Under the pieces are notes generated by a model, which saw only the letters and a list, made by a program, of their open reading frames with translations, did not search any database and was not told where the DNA came from. DNA of 64,000 nt from assembly GCF_013128195.2 (NCBI RefSeq), contig NZ_CP053452.2, forward strand, positions 4,836,001 through 4,900,000, in the 5' to 3' direction. The stretch comes from Frigoriglobus tundricola (lineage in GTDB: Bacteria > Planctomycetota > Planctomycetia > Gemmatales > Gemmataceae). Positions 16,574 to 25,484 of the stretch are shown piece by piece. Each line of letters starts with the position of its first letter. Position 1 is the stretch's first letter. Position numbers and translations under genes: made by a program.

Positions 16574-17323
16574 TCACCCGTACTTCCGGTGGCACTCGGC
16601 GGAGGACATCTTCGGCGCCTTCACGAGCCCGCCGGCCAGCTTCTCGCCGTTCGGGTCGAGGTACAGCCGGCCGCTCGTCTCCTTGATCGCCTTGTCATAG
16701 CCGATGACGTGAACGTTGAAAATGAACGCCGTGTCGCTGGTCGCCTCGAACCAGTGGACGTTGTCCTTGTGGTCGGAGATGGTGGACAACTCGCCCGGCC
16801 CGAACGTGCGGTCGATGGTGGGCCGGATGACGTAGTGGTCCTTGTTCGTCTCCACGCGGTCGTAGTGGCGGCCGTGCCACTGGCCCTTCAAGATGATGAA
16901 CCCGGTACACATGTTCGCGTGGCCGTGCGGCACGATGGACCGACCCTTCTTGCACCCGAAGATCTGCTTGCCGAACCCCAGCTCCGCGGGCAGCCCCTCC
17001 ACCTTCGACAGGTCGAAACCGACGTTCGCGGCCCCGCTCTCCGGCAGCGCGGTCTTCTTCTCCACGTCGTCGAACTTGATGAGCGAGCAGAGGGCCGCGA
17101 GATCGACCCGCTTGTACAGGTCTTCCATTTTGGTCTGGAACTGGACGTCGGTCAGCTTCTGGCCCCGGAGGTCTTTGGTCAGTTCGACCAGTTCGCTCAT
17201 CCACCTCTGAATCGTGGGCTTGACCGGGTCGGCGAACAGGTCGCGCGCCCAGAGCGTCTCGATCAGCCCGAAGGTGACCGCGGACCCGATCAGTCGAGAG
17301 TGAAATTCGCGGCGGGTGAGCAT
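16574..17323 (-). CDS. Tat-exported cupin-like protein
   Basis: A 249-residue protein with a twin-arginine start (LTRREFHSRLIGSAVTFGLIE) and a mature part with cupin features: VPHGHANMCTGFIILKGQWHGRHYDRVE (about 125-150) and ISDHKDNVHWFEA (about 185-197), i.e. several His plus Glu in a beta-barrel pattern. This suggests a metal-binding cupin similar to thiol dioxygenases. It is a candidate dioxygenase exported across the membrane, but the substrate is unknown. The 7Fe ferredoxin gene lies 85 bases upstream on the same strand. Confidence 0.72.
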   Translation of the reverse strand: MLTRREFHSRLIGSAVTFGLIETLWARDLFADPVKPTIQRWMSELVELTKDLRGQKLTDVQFQTKMEDLYKRVDLAALCSLIKFDDVEKKTALPESGAANVGFDLSKVEGLPAELGFGKQIFGCKKGRSIVPHGHANMCTGFIILKGQWHGRHYDRVETNKDHYVIRPTIDRTFGPGELSTISDHKDNVHWFEATSDTAFIFNVHVIGYDKAIKETSGRLYLDPNGEKLAGGLVKAPKMSSAECHRKYG

Positions 17324-17408
17324 GGCGGGACTCGGATTTCAGGGAGGGACGGCGGGTGGGAGCGTGTTCAGCGTACCCGACCCGTCACCCCTTGTGAAGC
17401 GGCGCGCG

Positions 17409-17681
17409 TCACCGCTTCTCGGTTACTCGGGCGCCGAGGGGCTTGAGTACCCGGACGCGGGCGGCGTTCAGTTGCACGAAGCCGGACCACTTCGCGGGCA
17501 CGTCGGCGTCCAGAAAGAGCGCCTCGACCGGGCACTCCGGAACGCACGCCCCGCAGTCGATGCACTCATCGGGGTCGATGTAGAGCTGCTGTTCGTCGCC
17601 GTAGAAGCACTCCATCGGACACACCACCACGCAGTCCGTGTACTTGCAGCCCACGCACGGGGCCGTTACAACGTGCGCCAT
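17409..17681 (-). CDS. fdxA: 7Fe ferredoxin FdxA
   Basis: A 90-residue electron carrier. The first cluster motif is CVGCKYTDCVVVCPMECFY and the second is CIDCGACVPECPVEAL, the pattern of Azotobacter ferredoxin I, which carries a [3Fe-4S] and a [4Fe-4S] cluster. I chose the ATG at 17681 because GGAAGAGGTGG lies just upstream; the frame extends to 17732. It is cytoplasmic, and its partner enzyme is not evident here. It reads towards the cupin-like gene. Confidence 0.93.
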   Translation of the reverse strand: MAHVVTAPCVGCKYTDCVVVCPMECFYGDEQQLYIDPDECIDCGACVPECPVEALFLDADVPAKWSGFVQLNAARVRVLKPLGARVTEKR

Positions 17682-17814
17682 CGCGCCACCTCTTCCGATC
17701 ACAGGGTGCGAAACCGCGAGCGGGAATTGCACGCCGCGTGCCTGGCGAAAATGCCGGAAAATCCAGCGATTGAGAACAGAGGTGATGACGGAATGTGGTC
17801 GGGTGACGAGGGGC

Positions 17815-17930
17815 GGTCATCGGAGTCGTCACGCCCCGCGTGATGCCCACTGGCGCACGCGGTTCGTCGGTGAGCGACCGTCCCCAGATGTCAGCGGACA
17901 TCACGCGGAGCGCGATGACTACGATCAAAA
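17815..17930. repeat. Pair of palindromes of the GTCATCACGCGGAGCGTGATGAC family
   Basis: Two degenerate copies: GGAGTCGTCACGCCCCGCGTGATG near 17827 and GACATCACGCGGAGCGCGATGACTAC near 17893. They lie between fdxA and the end of the sigma-54 activator gene. Better-preserved relatives are at 46720-46866. Confidence 0.7.
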
Positions 17931-17933
17931 CCC

Positions 17934-18863
17934 TCACGCCCAATCGGCGTCGCGCTTGAGGCCGTGCTTGCGCATCTTGCCGTAGAGCGTCGTGGGTTTG
18001 AGCCCCAACCGGTGCGCGGCGCCGCCGGGGCCGTACACGCGGCCGTTCGTCGCGCGCAGCGCCGCCAGGATGCGGGCCTTCTCCTGCTCCGACCAGGTGC
18101 GCGCCGTTTCGGCCGGCGCCGCGAACGTGAGCCACTCCGGATCGATCGCGAGTTCGCCCCCCTCACTCACGATCACCGCCCGTTCGATCACGTTCTGAAG
18201 CTCGCGAACGTTGCCCGGCCAATCGTGACCGGCGAGCACGCGCAGCGCCCGCGGCGGGACCACGGCCACGGAGCGACCGTGAAGGTGCGCGAAGTGCTTC
18301 AAGAAGTGCGTGGCGAGTGAGGGAATGTCGTCCCGGCGCTCGCGCAGTGCCGGCAGACGGATGGGAAAGACGTTGAGCCGGTAGAAGAGGTCTTCGCGGA
18401 ACCGTTCGGCGCGGACCAGGGCTCCGAGGTCGCGGTTGGTGGCCGCGACGATCCGCACATCGACGCGGATCGGCCGCCCCTCGCCGCCGAGGCGGTCGAT
18501 CGTCCGCTCTTGCAGCACGCGGAGGAAGCGGACCTGAACGTCGGCCGCGAGTTCGCCGACTTCGTCAAGGAACAGTGTCCCGCCGTGGGCCTGCTCGAAG
18601 CGCCCGATCCGCTGCCGCGTGGCCCCGGTGAACGCGCCGACCTCGTGGCCGAACAGCTCGGCCTCCACGAGGGCCGGGCTCATCGCCCCGCAGTTCACCG
18701 GTACGAACGGGCCGCGCGCCCGGCGGCTCGATTCGTGAACGGCGCGGGCGACGAGTTCCTTACCCGTTCCGGTCTCGCCCAGAACGAGGACGGTGGCGGA
18801 GGTCGCGGCCACCTGCTCGATCGCGCGCCGCACGGCCGCCAGCGTTCCGATCAGTGTGTTCAT
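17934..18863 (-). CDS. Sigma-54-dependent transcriptional activator (AAA+ and Fis HTH)
   Basis: A 309-residue bacterial enhancer-binding protein without an N-terminal sensory domain. The AAA+ domain has Walker A GETGTGKE (about residue 27), the sigma-54 contact loop GAFTGA, Walker [11 protein letters not shown] and [11 protein letters not shown]; the C-terminal Fis-type helix-turn-helix ends [22 protein letters not shown]. It would open sigma-54 promoters using ATP. The start ATG at 18863 overlaps the stop of the DUF1653 gene (ATGA). An uninterrupted frame continues upstream to 19088, but the conserved DUF1653 C-terminus lies in another frame, so I read these as two genes. With no receiver domain, its control must come from elsewhere. 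Confidence 0.88.
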   Translation of the reverse strand: MNTLIGTLAAVRRAIEQVAATSATVLVLGETGTGKELVARAVHESSRRARGPFVPVNCGAMSPALVEAELFGHEVGAFTGATRQRIGRFEQAHGGTLFLDEVGELAADVQVRFLRVLQERTIDRLGGEGRPIRVDVRIVAATNRDLGALVRAERFREDLFYRLNVFPIRLPALRERRDDIPSLATHFLKHFAHLHGRSVAVVPPRALRVLAGHDWPGNVRELQNVIERAVIVSEGGELAIDPEWLTFAAPAETARTWSEQEKARILAALRATNGRVYGPGGAAHRLGLKPTTLYGKMRKHGLKRDADWA

Positions 18864-19088
18864 GAGGGGTTCGGTCCGAGGTACTCGAAGCGCGGGACGG
18901 TCGCGCCGTTGTGGGCGACCGTTTCGAGGAACATGGCGCGGGCGCACCCACAACCCGGTCGCGTTGTAGAGCGGCCGGTAGACGACGAGCAATTCGTCCG
19001 TTTCGCTGTGCCGGGCGGTGCCGATCACCTCGTACTCGCCGCCCTTGTAGTGACGATACCGCCCCGGCACGGGTTCGTTACTCGACAT
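18860..19088 (-). pseudogene. DUF1653 protein with a single-base frameshift
   Basis: The first part is the DUF1653 start ([43 protein letters not shown]). The expected ending, [25 protein letters not shown] and a TGA, is present only in another frame. The shift lies near 18935-18943. The total of 229 bases is not a multiple of three. Its TGA overlaps the ATG of the sigma-54 activator by four bases. Options are a real frameshift mutation, a sequencing error, or programmed slippage. Read without the shift, the frame would fuse DUF1653 to the activator through a nonsense-like linker ([15 protein letters not shown]). Confidence 0.75.
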
Positions 19089-19453
19089 CGGTCCCTCATG
19101 GCATGTGCGCCGGCGCGGATCAAACCGGGCGGTTGATTCTCATTTCGATCGGCGCGCCGATCGGTGTCCGTCTGCTGTACCCGGGTCCGGGCGGGCGCGG
19201 CGCGGTCGGGGCTGCGCCCGCCCAGGAAAATGCGAACGGATAACCGGGTTCATGTATAAGAATGGGTAGCGGAAACAGAAGAGAAAGAAGCCCCAGATGA
19301 ACGCTGAAAACGCGGATCAGAACAAGACAATTTCTTCTTCCTGATCTGCGCCTCTCTGTGTTATCTGCGGCTTCTTCCGGGCCGGCGGCGCGCACAGACG
19401 GCCCGCGCGAGCCCTGGGTCCCTTCTGAAGTCCGGCACCGGAGGAGAGCACTC
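19089..19453. other. Intergenic region with small inverted repeat
   Basis: A gap of 365 bases between divergent genes. Around 19296-19372 an imperfect inverted repeat occurs (CGCGGATCAGAA ... CTGATCTGCG), similar to dispersed repeats in planctomycetes. A strong ribosome site, GGAGGAGAG, lies at 19439-19447 before the next gene. No promoter could be identified with confidence. Confidence 0.5.
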
Positions 19454-20626
19454 GTGACGCACGACCTGTTCGGCAAGCTCAAGTACAAGGACGGGCACGA
19501 GTCGTGGAGCGGGTCCGCGCGGCTCCCGCGGTTCGCCGCCGTCGGCCAACTCCCCGACCCGCCGGAAATGACCGAAGAGGAGGCGGAGCGGGTCGCCACG
19601 GAGATGAAAGCCGCGGTGGAGAACATGCGTCAGCTCCTGCGCGAGCGGTTCGGCGAGGAAGCCGAGGCCGCGTTCGCGGCGGTCGATCGGTCGATCGATG
19701 AACAGGAACACGCCACCGATGATCCCGAGCTTCCGGACCCGGAAGTCGAGGAGCACGAGCGCCGCCGGGCCGAGCGGCGGCAGAAGAACGCGGCCCTGTT
19801 CGCGAAGGGCCGCTTCCCGATCCGGATCGCCGGGCCGGGCCGGGAAGAGCCGACGCCGGCGCAGGAGGCGGCGTTCCGCTTCCTGCTGGGGAACGAGGCG
19901 GCCGTGTTCGAAGCGGTCGCGGGGCAGGTGTGGGAGTCGTTCCAGAGCGTTTACGAACAGGAGCAGCTCCGCGCGCTCATGATGCTCAGACCAGCCGCGA
20001 ACGCCGCCGATCTGACCGGGCGGTTCGCGGTCACGCGGCTGGACATCGCCCGCGAGGCCCGCGGCGGGTTCGCGCACCTCGTCTTCCAGGTCGAATGCGA
20101 GTGGCAGGACGAAGACGGCCTGCTGATCGTTTACTCCCCGGACACGCGGAGCGCGGCCTGGACGGCGTGGGAGGGGCTGAGCGACGTGCTGGAGTCCGAC
20201 GAGCCGGAGGAACCGGGTCCGGAGTTCGTACCGACCCCGCACGACGAGTTGCTCGAAGCGATCCTGACCGACGACGGGGCAAAGGCCCGGGAGCTGATCG
20301 CGGCCGGAGCGGACATCAACGCCCTGGGGCCGGACGAGTACCCGCCGCTGTGGATCGCGGTCGATCAGATGGAACCGGAAGAGGTGCGGCGGTTGCTGGC
20401 GTTCGGCGCCGACCCGGGCCTGGTCAACCCGGACGAGAACAGCACGCCGCTGAAGCACGCCCGGAAGATGTACCGCGAAATGGGTTTCTCCCCGGCGAAG
20501 ACGCGCGACGTGGCAATGGACGGCTTCCTGTCGCTCATCCAGGCAGCGGTCGGCGGTCAGGTCGGTGACATCAAGACCCGCGTGGAGACCATCATCCAAT
20601 TACTCGAAGCGGCCGGCGCGAAGTAG
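19454..20626 (+). CDS. Ankyrin-repeat protein with an N-terminal unknown domain
   Basis: A 390-residue protein. The C-terminal third has two ankyrin-like units (LLEAILTDDGAKARELIAAGADINALG and PPLWIAVDQMEPEEVRRLLAFGADPGLVN). The N-terminal part is charged, with a helical MTEEEAERVATEMKAAVENM section, and a middle domain (RFAVTRLDIAREARGGFAHLVFQVECEW) that resembles the DUF6985 type seen in similar proteins; this match is from memory. The GTG start at 19454 is set by GGAGGAGAG upstream. It is probably a protein-interaction factor. Function unknown. Confidence 0.82.
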   Translation: MTHDLFGKLKYKDGHESWSGSARLPRFAAVGQLPDPPEMTEEEAERVATEMKAAVENMRQLLRERFGEEAEAAFAAVDRSIDEQEHATDDPELPDPEVEEHERRRAERRQKNAALFAKGRFPIRIAGPGREEPTPAQEAAFRFLLGNEAAVFEAVAGQVWESFQSVYEQEQLRALMMLRPAANAADLTGRFAVTRLDIAREARGGFAHLVFQVECEWQDEDGLLIVYSPDTRSAAWTAWEGLSDVLESDEPEEPGPEFVPTPHDELLEAILTDDGAKARELIAAGADINALGPDEYPPLWIAVDQMEPEEVRRLLAFGADPGLVNPDENSTPLKHARKMYREMGFSPAKTRDVAMDGFLSLIQAAVGGQVGDIKTRVETIIQLLEAAGAK

Positions 20627-20645
20627 CGCGAGCCCGTGGGCGGCT

Positions 20646-20816
20646 CTACTCTTTCCGCCCGCAGCAACTCTGCGACGCCGCGATCCACTCTTCATCGGTG
20701 ATATCCAGCACCGGTGGCGGGGCCGGCTTCGGCTCGGCCGCCACCGGCAGTTGTTCGGGCTTCGGCGGCTCGTTCAGTTCGGTGCCATCTGCCGGATACT
20801 TCGCGTCTTGTGGCAT
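20646..20816 (-). CDS. Small proline-rich hypothetical protein
   Basis: A 56-residue frame (MPQDAKYPADGTELNEPPKPEQLPV... ending IAASQSCCGRKE). It extends to 20888 if a further upstream ATG is used. It is rich in proline and acidic residues, and the cysteine pair near the end is the only notable element. It lies 20 bases after the convergent ankyrin gene. It could be a real small protein or chance; no family was recognised. Confidence 0.4.
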   Translation of the reverse strand: MPQDAKYPADGTELNEPPKPEQLPVAAEPKPAPPPVLDITDEEWIAASQSCCGRKE

Positions 20817-20920
20817 TGGAACGCCTGGAAATGGGGTTGGCTTGTCTCGTACCGCCCAGGGAGGTCTAATACCAACATATCCCGACACGCGCCCGGTGCC
20901 GACTGCATGGACATTCCGAC

Positions 20921-21295
20921 ATGGCTGATCGAGATGAGATCCTCCGCCAGTTCCCGATGGTGGTCGTGATCGGCCTCGCCGTCTGGTATGCTGAAAAGCG
21001 GGTGCGTGAGAAGGAGGTTCGCCTTGAGAACCGCTTCGATACCCAACTCGCGGATCTCCTGAAACGGGCCGAGGATCGCGAACAGCAACTCCACAATCGA
21101 GAGGACCAGCTTCGCGCTGAAGTCCGCAAGGACCGGGATGCGGAAATCGCCCGCTTTCTCGACGCGCAAAAGGCGTTGGCGGGAGCCAACGACAAGTTGC
21201 TCGCTGCGAAGGATGAACAGATTGCGAACTTGACCAAGGAAGTGGAGGGGCTGACGAAGCAACTCGCGGCGTTGACGAAAAAGCTTCAGGGGTAA
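20921..21295 (+). CDS. Membrane-anchored coiled-coil protein
   Basis: A 124-residue protein. A short hydrophobic helix (FPMVVVIGLAVWYA, about residues 11-24) is followed by a long heptad-type coiled coil rich in Glu, Lys, Gln and Arg to the end (VEGLTKQLAALTKKLQG). It is probably an inner-membrane coiled coil facing the cytoplasm. No family was recognised. It is followed after 12 bases by a similarly built protein, so the pair is probably co-transcribed and may interact. Confidence 0.7.
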   Translation: MADRDEILRQFPMVVVIGLAVWYAEKRVREKEVRLENRFDTQLADLLKRAEDREQQLHNREDQLRAEVRKDRDAEIARFLDAQKALAGANDKLLAAKDEQIANLTKEVEGLTKQLAALTKKLQG

Positions 21296-21307
21296 CGGAT
21301 AGAAGTC

Positions 21308-21727
21308 ATGATCTGGCCGGCGATGCTGTTCAATCTGGGTGTCGGTTTGCTGCTCGCGGGTTACCTCCTGCGTGGGGTGCGCCGCTTTGAACGCCGCGCT
21401 GATGCACTGATGGCCAAGCTCGAGGAGCGGCACACGGCGCGGATGGCGCGACTAGACCAACTGCACGCTGAGGAGCTGCGGAAGTACGACACGGCCCGCG
21501 ACGAGATTCGGGAGTCGATGCGATCGCAGGTCGATGCGGCGATTGCCGAGATGCAACGAACCACGCGATCGTATGTTGACCGGATGCGCGCCGCGTCCCG
21601 CAAGTCGTTGGAGCGCGCGCCGGCCGAGTCGCAGCCGCTGGCGGGTCACGAGCCGGACGAACGTTTCCCGAATCCCGATCCCGACACTTCAGTCGGTCCC
21701 GTCCCGACACAACCGATCGAGCACTGA
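21308..21727 (+). CDS. Second membrane-anchored coiled-coil protein
   Basis: A 139-residue protein with an N-terminal helix (AMLFNLGVGLLLAGYLLRGV, about residues 5-24), a coiled-coil section (EERHTARMARLDQLHAEELRKYDTARDEI), and a flexible proline-rich tail. Its organisation mirrors that of the protein just upstream. There is no recognised family. It may be a structural or scaffolding partner at the membrane. Confidence 0.68.
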   Translation: MIWPAMLFNLGVGLLLAGYLLRGVRRFERRADALMAKLEERHTARMARLDQLHAEELRKYDTARDEIRESMRSQVDAAIAEMQRTTRSYVDRMRAASRKSLERAPAESQPLAGHEPDERFPNPDPDTSVGPVPTQPIEH

Positions 21728-21817
21728 TCCCCTTTCGCCTTTCAGTCCCGGACCCGTTCCCTTCTGTTCGCCTTTCGGCTCTGCGGATAAGCTAACGGCT
21801 TCACACCGCCGTTCCTC

Positions 21818-21914
21818 GCGGCCCGTCGCCCGCGCAGTCGGGCCTCACGGTCGCTCCTGGTGTGCCTCGCGACCGGTCGCCCGCACCGCCGGGCTTCACG
21901 GCCGCTCCCAGTGT
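21818..21914 (+). repeat. Two tandem copies of a GTCGCCCGC...GGGCTTCACGGCCGCTCC repeat
   Basis: Copy 1 at 21818-21864 and copy 2 at 21869-21914, each with GTCGCCCGC, GGGC(C/T)TCACGG and CGCTCC followed by GTGTG. They lie directly upstream of the isocitrate dehydrogenase start. A third copy is at 52971-53012 before the ABC ATPase gene. Confidence 0.8.
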
Positions 21915-21936
21915 GTTCTCCTTCGGAGTTTCTGCC

Positions 21937-23151
21937 GTGGCCAAGATCAAGGTGAAGAACCCCGTCGTCGAAATGGACGGCGACGAGATGACCCGCATCA
22001 TCTGGCAGAAGATCCGCGAGAAGCTGATCCTCCCGTACCTCGACATCGACCTCAAGTACTACGACCTCGGCATCGAGCACCGCGACGCCACCGACGACAA
22101 GGTCACCTTCGACTCCGCCGAGGCCACCAAGAAGTACGGCGTCGCGGTCAAGTGCGCCACCATCACGCCGGACGAGGCCCGCGTCAAGGAGTTCAACCTC
22201 AAGCGGATGTACCCGTCGCCCAACGGCACCATCCGGAACATCCTCAACGGCACCATCTTCCGCGAGCCGATCGTCTGCTCGAACGTGCCGCGGATCGTCT
22301 CGCACTGGACCAAGCCGGTCGTCGTCGCCCGCCACGGGTTCGGCGACCAGTACAAGGCGAGCGAGATCCTGTTCCCCGGCGCGGGCACGGTGAAGCTCAC
22401 GTACACCCCCGCCGACGGCGGCCCGGTCATCGAGAAGGAGGTGTTCAAGGCGCCGGGCGGCGGCGTCACGATGGCGATGTACAACCTGGACGAGTCCATC
22501 CGCGGGTTCGCGCGGGCGTGCTTCAACTACGGCCTCGGCCGCGACTACTCCGTGTACCTGTCCACGAAGAACACGATCCTCAAGATCTACGACGGCCGGT
22601 TCAAGAACCTGTTCCAAGAGGTGTTCGACGCGGAGTTCAAGGACCAGTTCGAGGCGAAGAAGCTGACCTACGAGCACCGGCTGATCGACGACATGGTGGC
22701 GGCCAACCTGAAGTGGAACGGCGGCTACCTGTGGGCGTGCAAGAACTACGACGGCGACGTGCAGAGCGACACCGTCGCGCAGGGGTACGGTAGCCTCGGC
22801 CTGATGACGAGCGTGCTGACGACGCCGGACGGCAAGACGGTGGAGGCCGAGGCCGCGCACGGCACCGTCACGCGTCACTACCGCGAGCACCAGAAGGGGC
22901 GGCCCACCAGCACCAACCCGATCGCGTCCATTTACGCGTGGACCCGCGGCCTGATCTACCGCGGCAAGATGGACGGCACGCCGGAACTGGTGACCTTCGC
23001 CGAGACGGTGGAGAAGGTGTGCGTCGATCTGGTCGAGGCCGGCAAGATGACGAAGGATCTGGCGCTGCTCATCAGCGACAAGAGCCCGTACCTGACCACC
23101 GAGCAGTACCTCGACGCCGTGGACGCGGAACTGAAGAAGCGGATGGGGTGA
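21937..23151 (+). CDS. icd: NADP-dependent isocitrate dehydrogenase
   Basis: A 404-residue enzyme that converts isocitrate to 2-oxoglutarate and CO2, making NADPH. The sequence is of the eukaryotic-like (IDH1/2) homodimeric type: [15 protein letters not shown] at the start, [13 protein letters not shown] (substrate serine), [47 protein letters not shown] and [14 protein letters not shown]. The GTG at 21937 has GGAG nine bases upstream; the in-frame extension to 21862 is repeat DNA. Length and residues look complete. Confidence 0.95.
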   Translation: MAKIKVKNPVVEMDGDEMTRIIWQKIREKLILPYLDIDLKYYDLGIEHRDATDDKVTFDSAEATKKYGVAVKCATITPDEARVKEFNLKRMYPSPNGTIRNILNGTIFREPIVCSNVPRIVSHWTKPVVVARHGFGDQYKASEILFPGAGTVKLTYTPADGGPVIEKEVFKAPGGGVTMAMYNLDESIRGFARACFNYGLGRDYSVYLSTKNTILKIYDGRFKNLFQEVFDAEFKDQFEAKKLTYEHRLIDDMVAANLKWNGGYLWACKNYDGDVQSDTVAQGYGSLGLMTSVLTTPDGKTVEAEAAHGTVTRHYREHQKGRPTSTNPIASIYAWTRGLIYRGKMDGTPELVTFAETVEKVCVDLVEAGKMTKDLALLISDKSPYLTTEQYLDAVDAELKKRMG

Positions 23152-23216
23152 GGACGCTCCGCGCGAGGGCGTAACCGGGAACCTCTTCCCGCACGCGGGT
23201 CACACCGGGGTCGGTT

Positions 23217-23753
23217 ATGGACGATTTCCGCAACATGGCGCGCGACCCCGCGCACCGCCGCGCCTTCGAGAAGATGCTGTACCTGGCGGCCCAGCGCGGC
23301 GACGCCGATCTCGTCGCCGAGTGGCTGTCCCGGGGCGTCGATCCCGACTGCCGCTCCGCCAAAGGCCGCACGCCGCTGATGGCCAACGTCCGCGGCTCGT
23401 GCCCAGCGCCGCGACGGTCCGCGCCCTTCTGGCAGGCGGGGCCGACCCGACCGCGACGGACCTCTCGGGGCTGACCGCCCTGGACTACGTCCGGCGAAAG
23501 TTGGCCCGGCTCCAAAATCAGCGGGCGCGAAACCGGCGCAAAATCGCCCTCGCTGGACGAAAACGACCAACTGATTCTCGGCCCCGGAGAACAGGTCGAA
23601 CGGAACGAGGTGCGCCGGGAAGTGCCCGACCCGGATAACGAGTTCCTCCGCGTCTGGTGGCAGGAGCGCCGCCGCGCCGCCCGCCGCGTGTTCAACGACC
23701 CGGATCAGGTGGAACAAATCGTAACCATCCTCGACGCGGGTCTGGCCGAGTAG
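23217..23753 (+). pseudogene. Ankyrin-repeat gene with two compensating frameshifts
   Basis: Frame one carries FEKMLYLAAQRGDADLVAEWLSRGVDPDCRSAKGRTPLMANVRGS. The next ankyrin unit (SAATVRALLAGGADPTATDLSGLTALDYVRRKLARLQ) is in a different frame from about 23399. The C-terminus (SPSLDENDQLILGPGEQ...WWQERRRAARRVFNDPDQVEQIVTILDAGLAE, stop at 23751) is back in the first frame after an AAAA run near 23541. One base seems to be missing at the first point and one extra at the second, so the total is again a multiple of three. The function would be protein-protein interaction. It may be a decayed gene or sequencing errors. Confidence 0.72.
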
Positions 23754-23894
23754 CTTGAGCGCACGCTCCCGGAGTGCGACTCGGTCCGCGTTGAACGTTG
23801 CTGAGAAGCACGTTCGTTCCGCCCTCCGACACCGACGACCGTTCGATCCGAGGCCGCCCAACGGGGCAGGTTCAAGTTCAGTCCGAGGGCGATC

Positions 23895-25451
23895 ATGAAA
23901 GCGGGCCGCAACGATCCTTGCCCGTGTGGGAGCGGCAAGAAGTACAAGAAGTGCTGTGCGGCCAAGGACCAGGAGGACGCGGCCAAGCGGCCGGGCCTGC
24001 CCTCACGCGCGCCTGCCGCCCCCGCGCCCGCGCCGCCAAAGGTTGCGCGCGCCGCGTTCCCGCCGCTCCCACCGCCCCCACCGCCCCCACCGCGTAGCCC
24101 ACTCGCCCAGCGCGGGGACGCACGCTGGCAGGAGTACGAGTCCCAGACGACGGGCGAGGGACGGGTCGCGGTCTTCCTCGCCACCCTGGAGGACGCGCTG
24201 GACGGCGCCGCGGTGATGACGGACGACCTGGCCTTTGAGATGCTGAACCAGCTCCACGCGGACGCCGCGGGCGGCAACCGCACCCGTTTCGCGGAGTGCG
24301 TCGCGGCCCTCCGCGGGCGCCGGCCGGAGGTGTTCGAGCGAGGGGCGCACTTCTACTTGGATTGGTGCCTCCGGGACGCTCTGGCGGACGGCCGGAGCGA
24401 ACTCGTACTGCCCCTGGCGCGAGAACTCGCCGGCCACGCCGGGGGTCAGATCGACACCTTCAACCGCACACTGGACGCCTTGGAGTATCACGGCCAGTTG
24501 CCCGTTCTCGTCGAGACCATGCGGATCGCGTGGCCGGGCGTGAAATCGGCCACCGACATCTTCGGCTGGGCCGTGTCAGAGTTTGCGGACAGGGGCGTTC
24601 GCCACGAAGTCTTCAACTACCTCGAACGGGTCACCGCCCCCGACCCGGCCGACCCGGCCCTGCTCGACCGCGTTCGGTTCTTCGTCGAGGAGCCACGGGA
24701 CGGCTACCTCCGCGATCTGATCGACGATCTGTCGGGAAAGTCGGGCCGGGAGTGGCACACGGCCGATTTCGACCTACGGCCGCCGCAGGCCCACCGCCGC
24801 GATGAATGGGACGACGAGGACGAATGGGAAGACGAGGAGGACGAAAAGGACGAGGACGAGGAGGACGAAAAGGGCGAAAAGGGCGAGGAGGAGGAGGATG
24901 AAAAGGACGAGAAGCCGGAACGCCGAACTCCGGACCCCGGAGCGGTCAACCTCGGTCGGCTGATCCACGAGTTCGTCGGCTACCTGCGGCACGCGGAAGG
25001 GGTGCCGTTCACACAGGGAGAACTCGTCGGGGAGGAACTGTTCACCTACCTCGTGCGGCGACACGAGGGCGCCCTCGATCCGCGCCCGAGCATGTTCGAT
25101 CTGGCGCGGAACCCCAACGCGAAAACGCCCAAGCCGCCTCCGCCGGCGCCCCCGCTTTGTCCCGAGCGCGTCACGCTCGACGCGCACCTCGGCGGGCTAC
25201 TGGGCATGATGAGCGGGCGCTTCCACGCGGCGGCGGCCCTGTTCCAGCGCGTGCCGGCCTGGCTCCGGTTCCTCGAAACCCGACGCCTGATCGACGCGGG
25301 CACCCGCCGGAAAGTGGCGGACGAACTGCTCCCGCTGCATGCCACGCTGTTGAAGTTGTGGCAGGACTTCCCCGACGATCCGGCCCTCTACCGTCAGCAG
25401 CAGGCGTGGCCGGCGGACGCGGCGAAGGAACCCGCCGCGCCCGCCACGTGA
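23895..25451 (+). CDS. SEC-C motif protein with long acidic tract
   Basis: A 518-residue protein. The N-terminus is a classic SEC-C zinc-binding motif ([18 protein letters not shown], residues 4-21) as found at the end of SecA and in many stand-alone proteins. A proline/alanine-rich linker (about 40-75) follows, then a helical body of unknown family. At about residues 300-340 there is a near-continuous Asp/Glu/Lys tract. A second helical part closes the protein. The function is unknown; SEC-C often binds zinc and a partner protein. Confidence 0.82.
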   Translation: MKAGRNDPCPCGSGKKYKKCCAAKDQEDAAKRPGLPSRAPAAPAPAPPKVARAAFPPLPPPPPPPPRSPLAQRGDARWQEYESQTTGEGRVAVFLATLEDALDGAAVMTDDLAFEMLNQLHADAAGGNRTRFAECVAALRGRRPEVFERGAHFYLDWCLRDALADGRSELVLPLARELAGHAGGQIDTFNRTLDALEYHGQLPVLVETMRIAWPGVKSATDIFGWAVSEFADRGVRHEVFNYLERVTAPDPADPALLDRVRFFVEEPRDGYLRDLIDDLSGKSGREWHTADFDLRPPQAHRRDEWDDEDEWEDEEDEKDEDEEDEKGEKGEEEEDEKDEKPERRTPDPGAVNLGRLIHEFVGYLRHAEGVPFTQGELVGEELFTYLVRRHEGALDPRPSMFDLARNPNAKTPKPPPPAPPLCPERVTLDAHLGGLLGMMSGRFHAAAALFQRVPAWLRFLETRRLIDAGTRRKVADELLPLHATLLKLWQDFPDDPALYRQQQAWPADAAKEPAAPAT

Positions 25452-25484
25452 TCGGCCGGGCTCGGGCCGCGCCCGAGCGTGAAT

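Noticed and set aside
17934..19088. A single 384-residue DUF1653-activator fusion
   Set aside because: The conserved DUF1653 end is in another frame and overlaps the activator ATG by four bases, so two genes with a frameshift explain the data better. Kept as an alternative.
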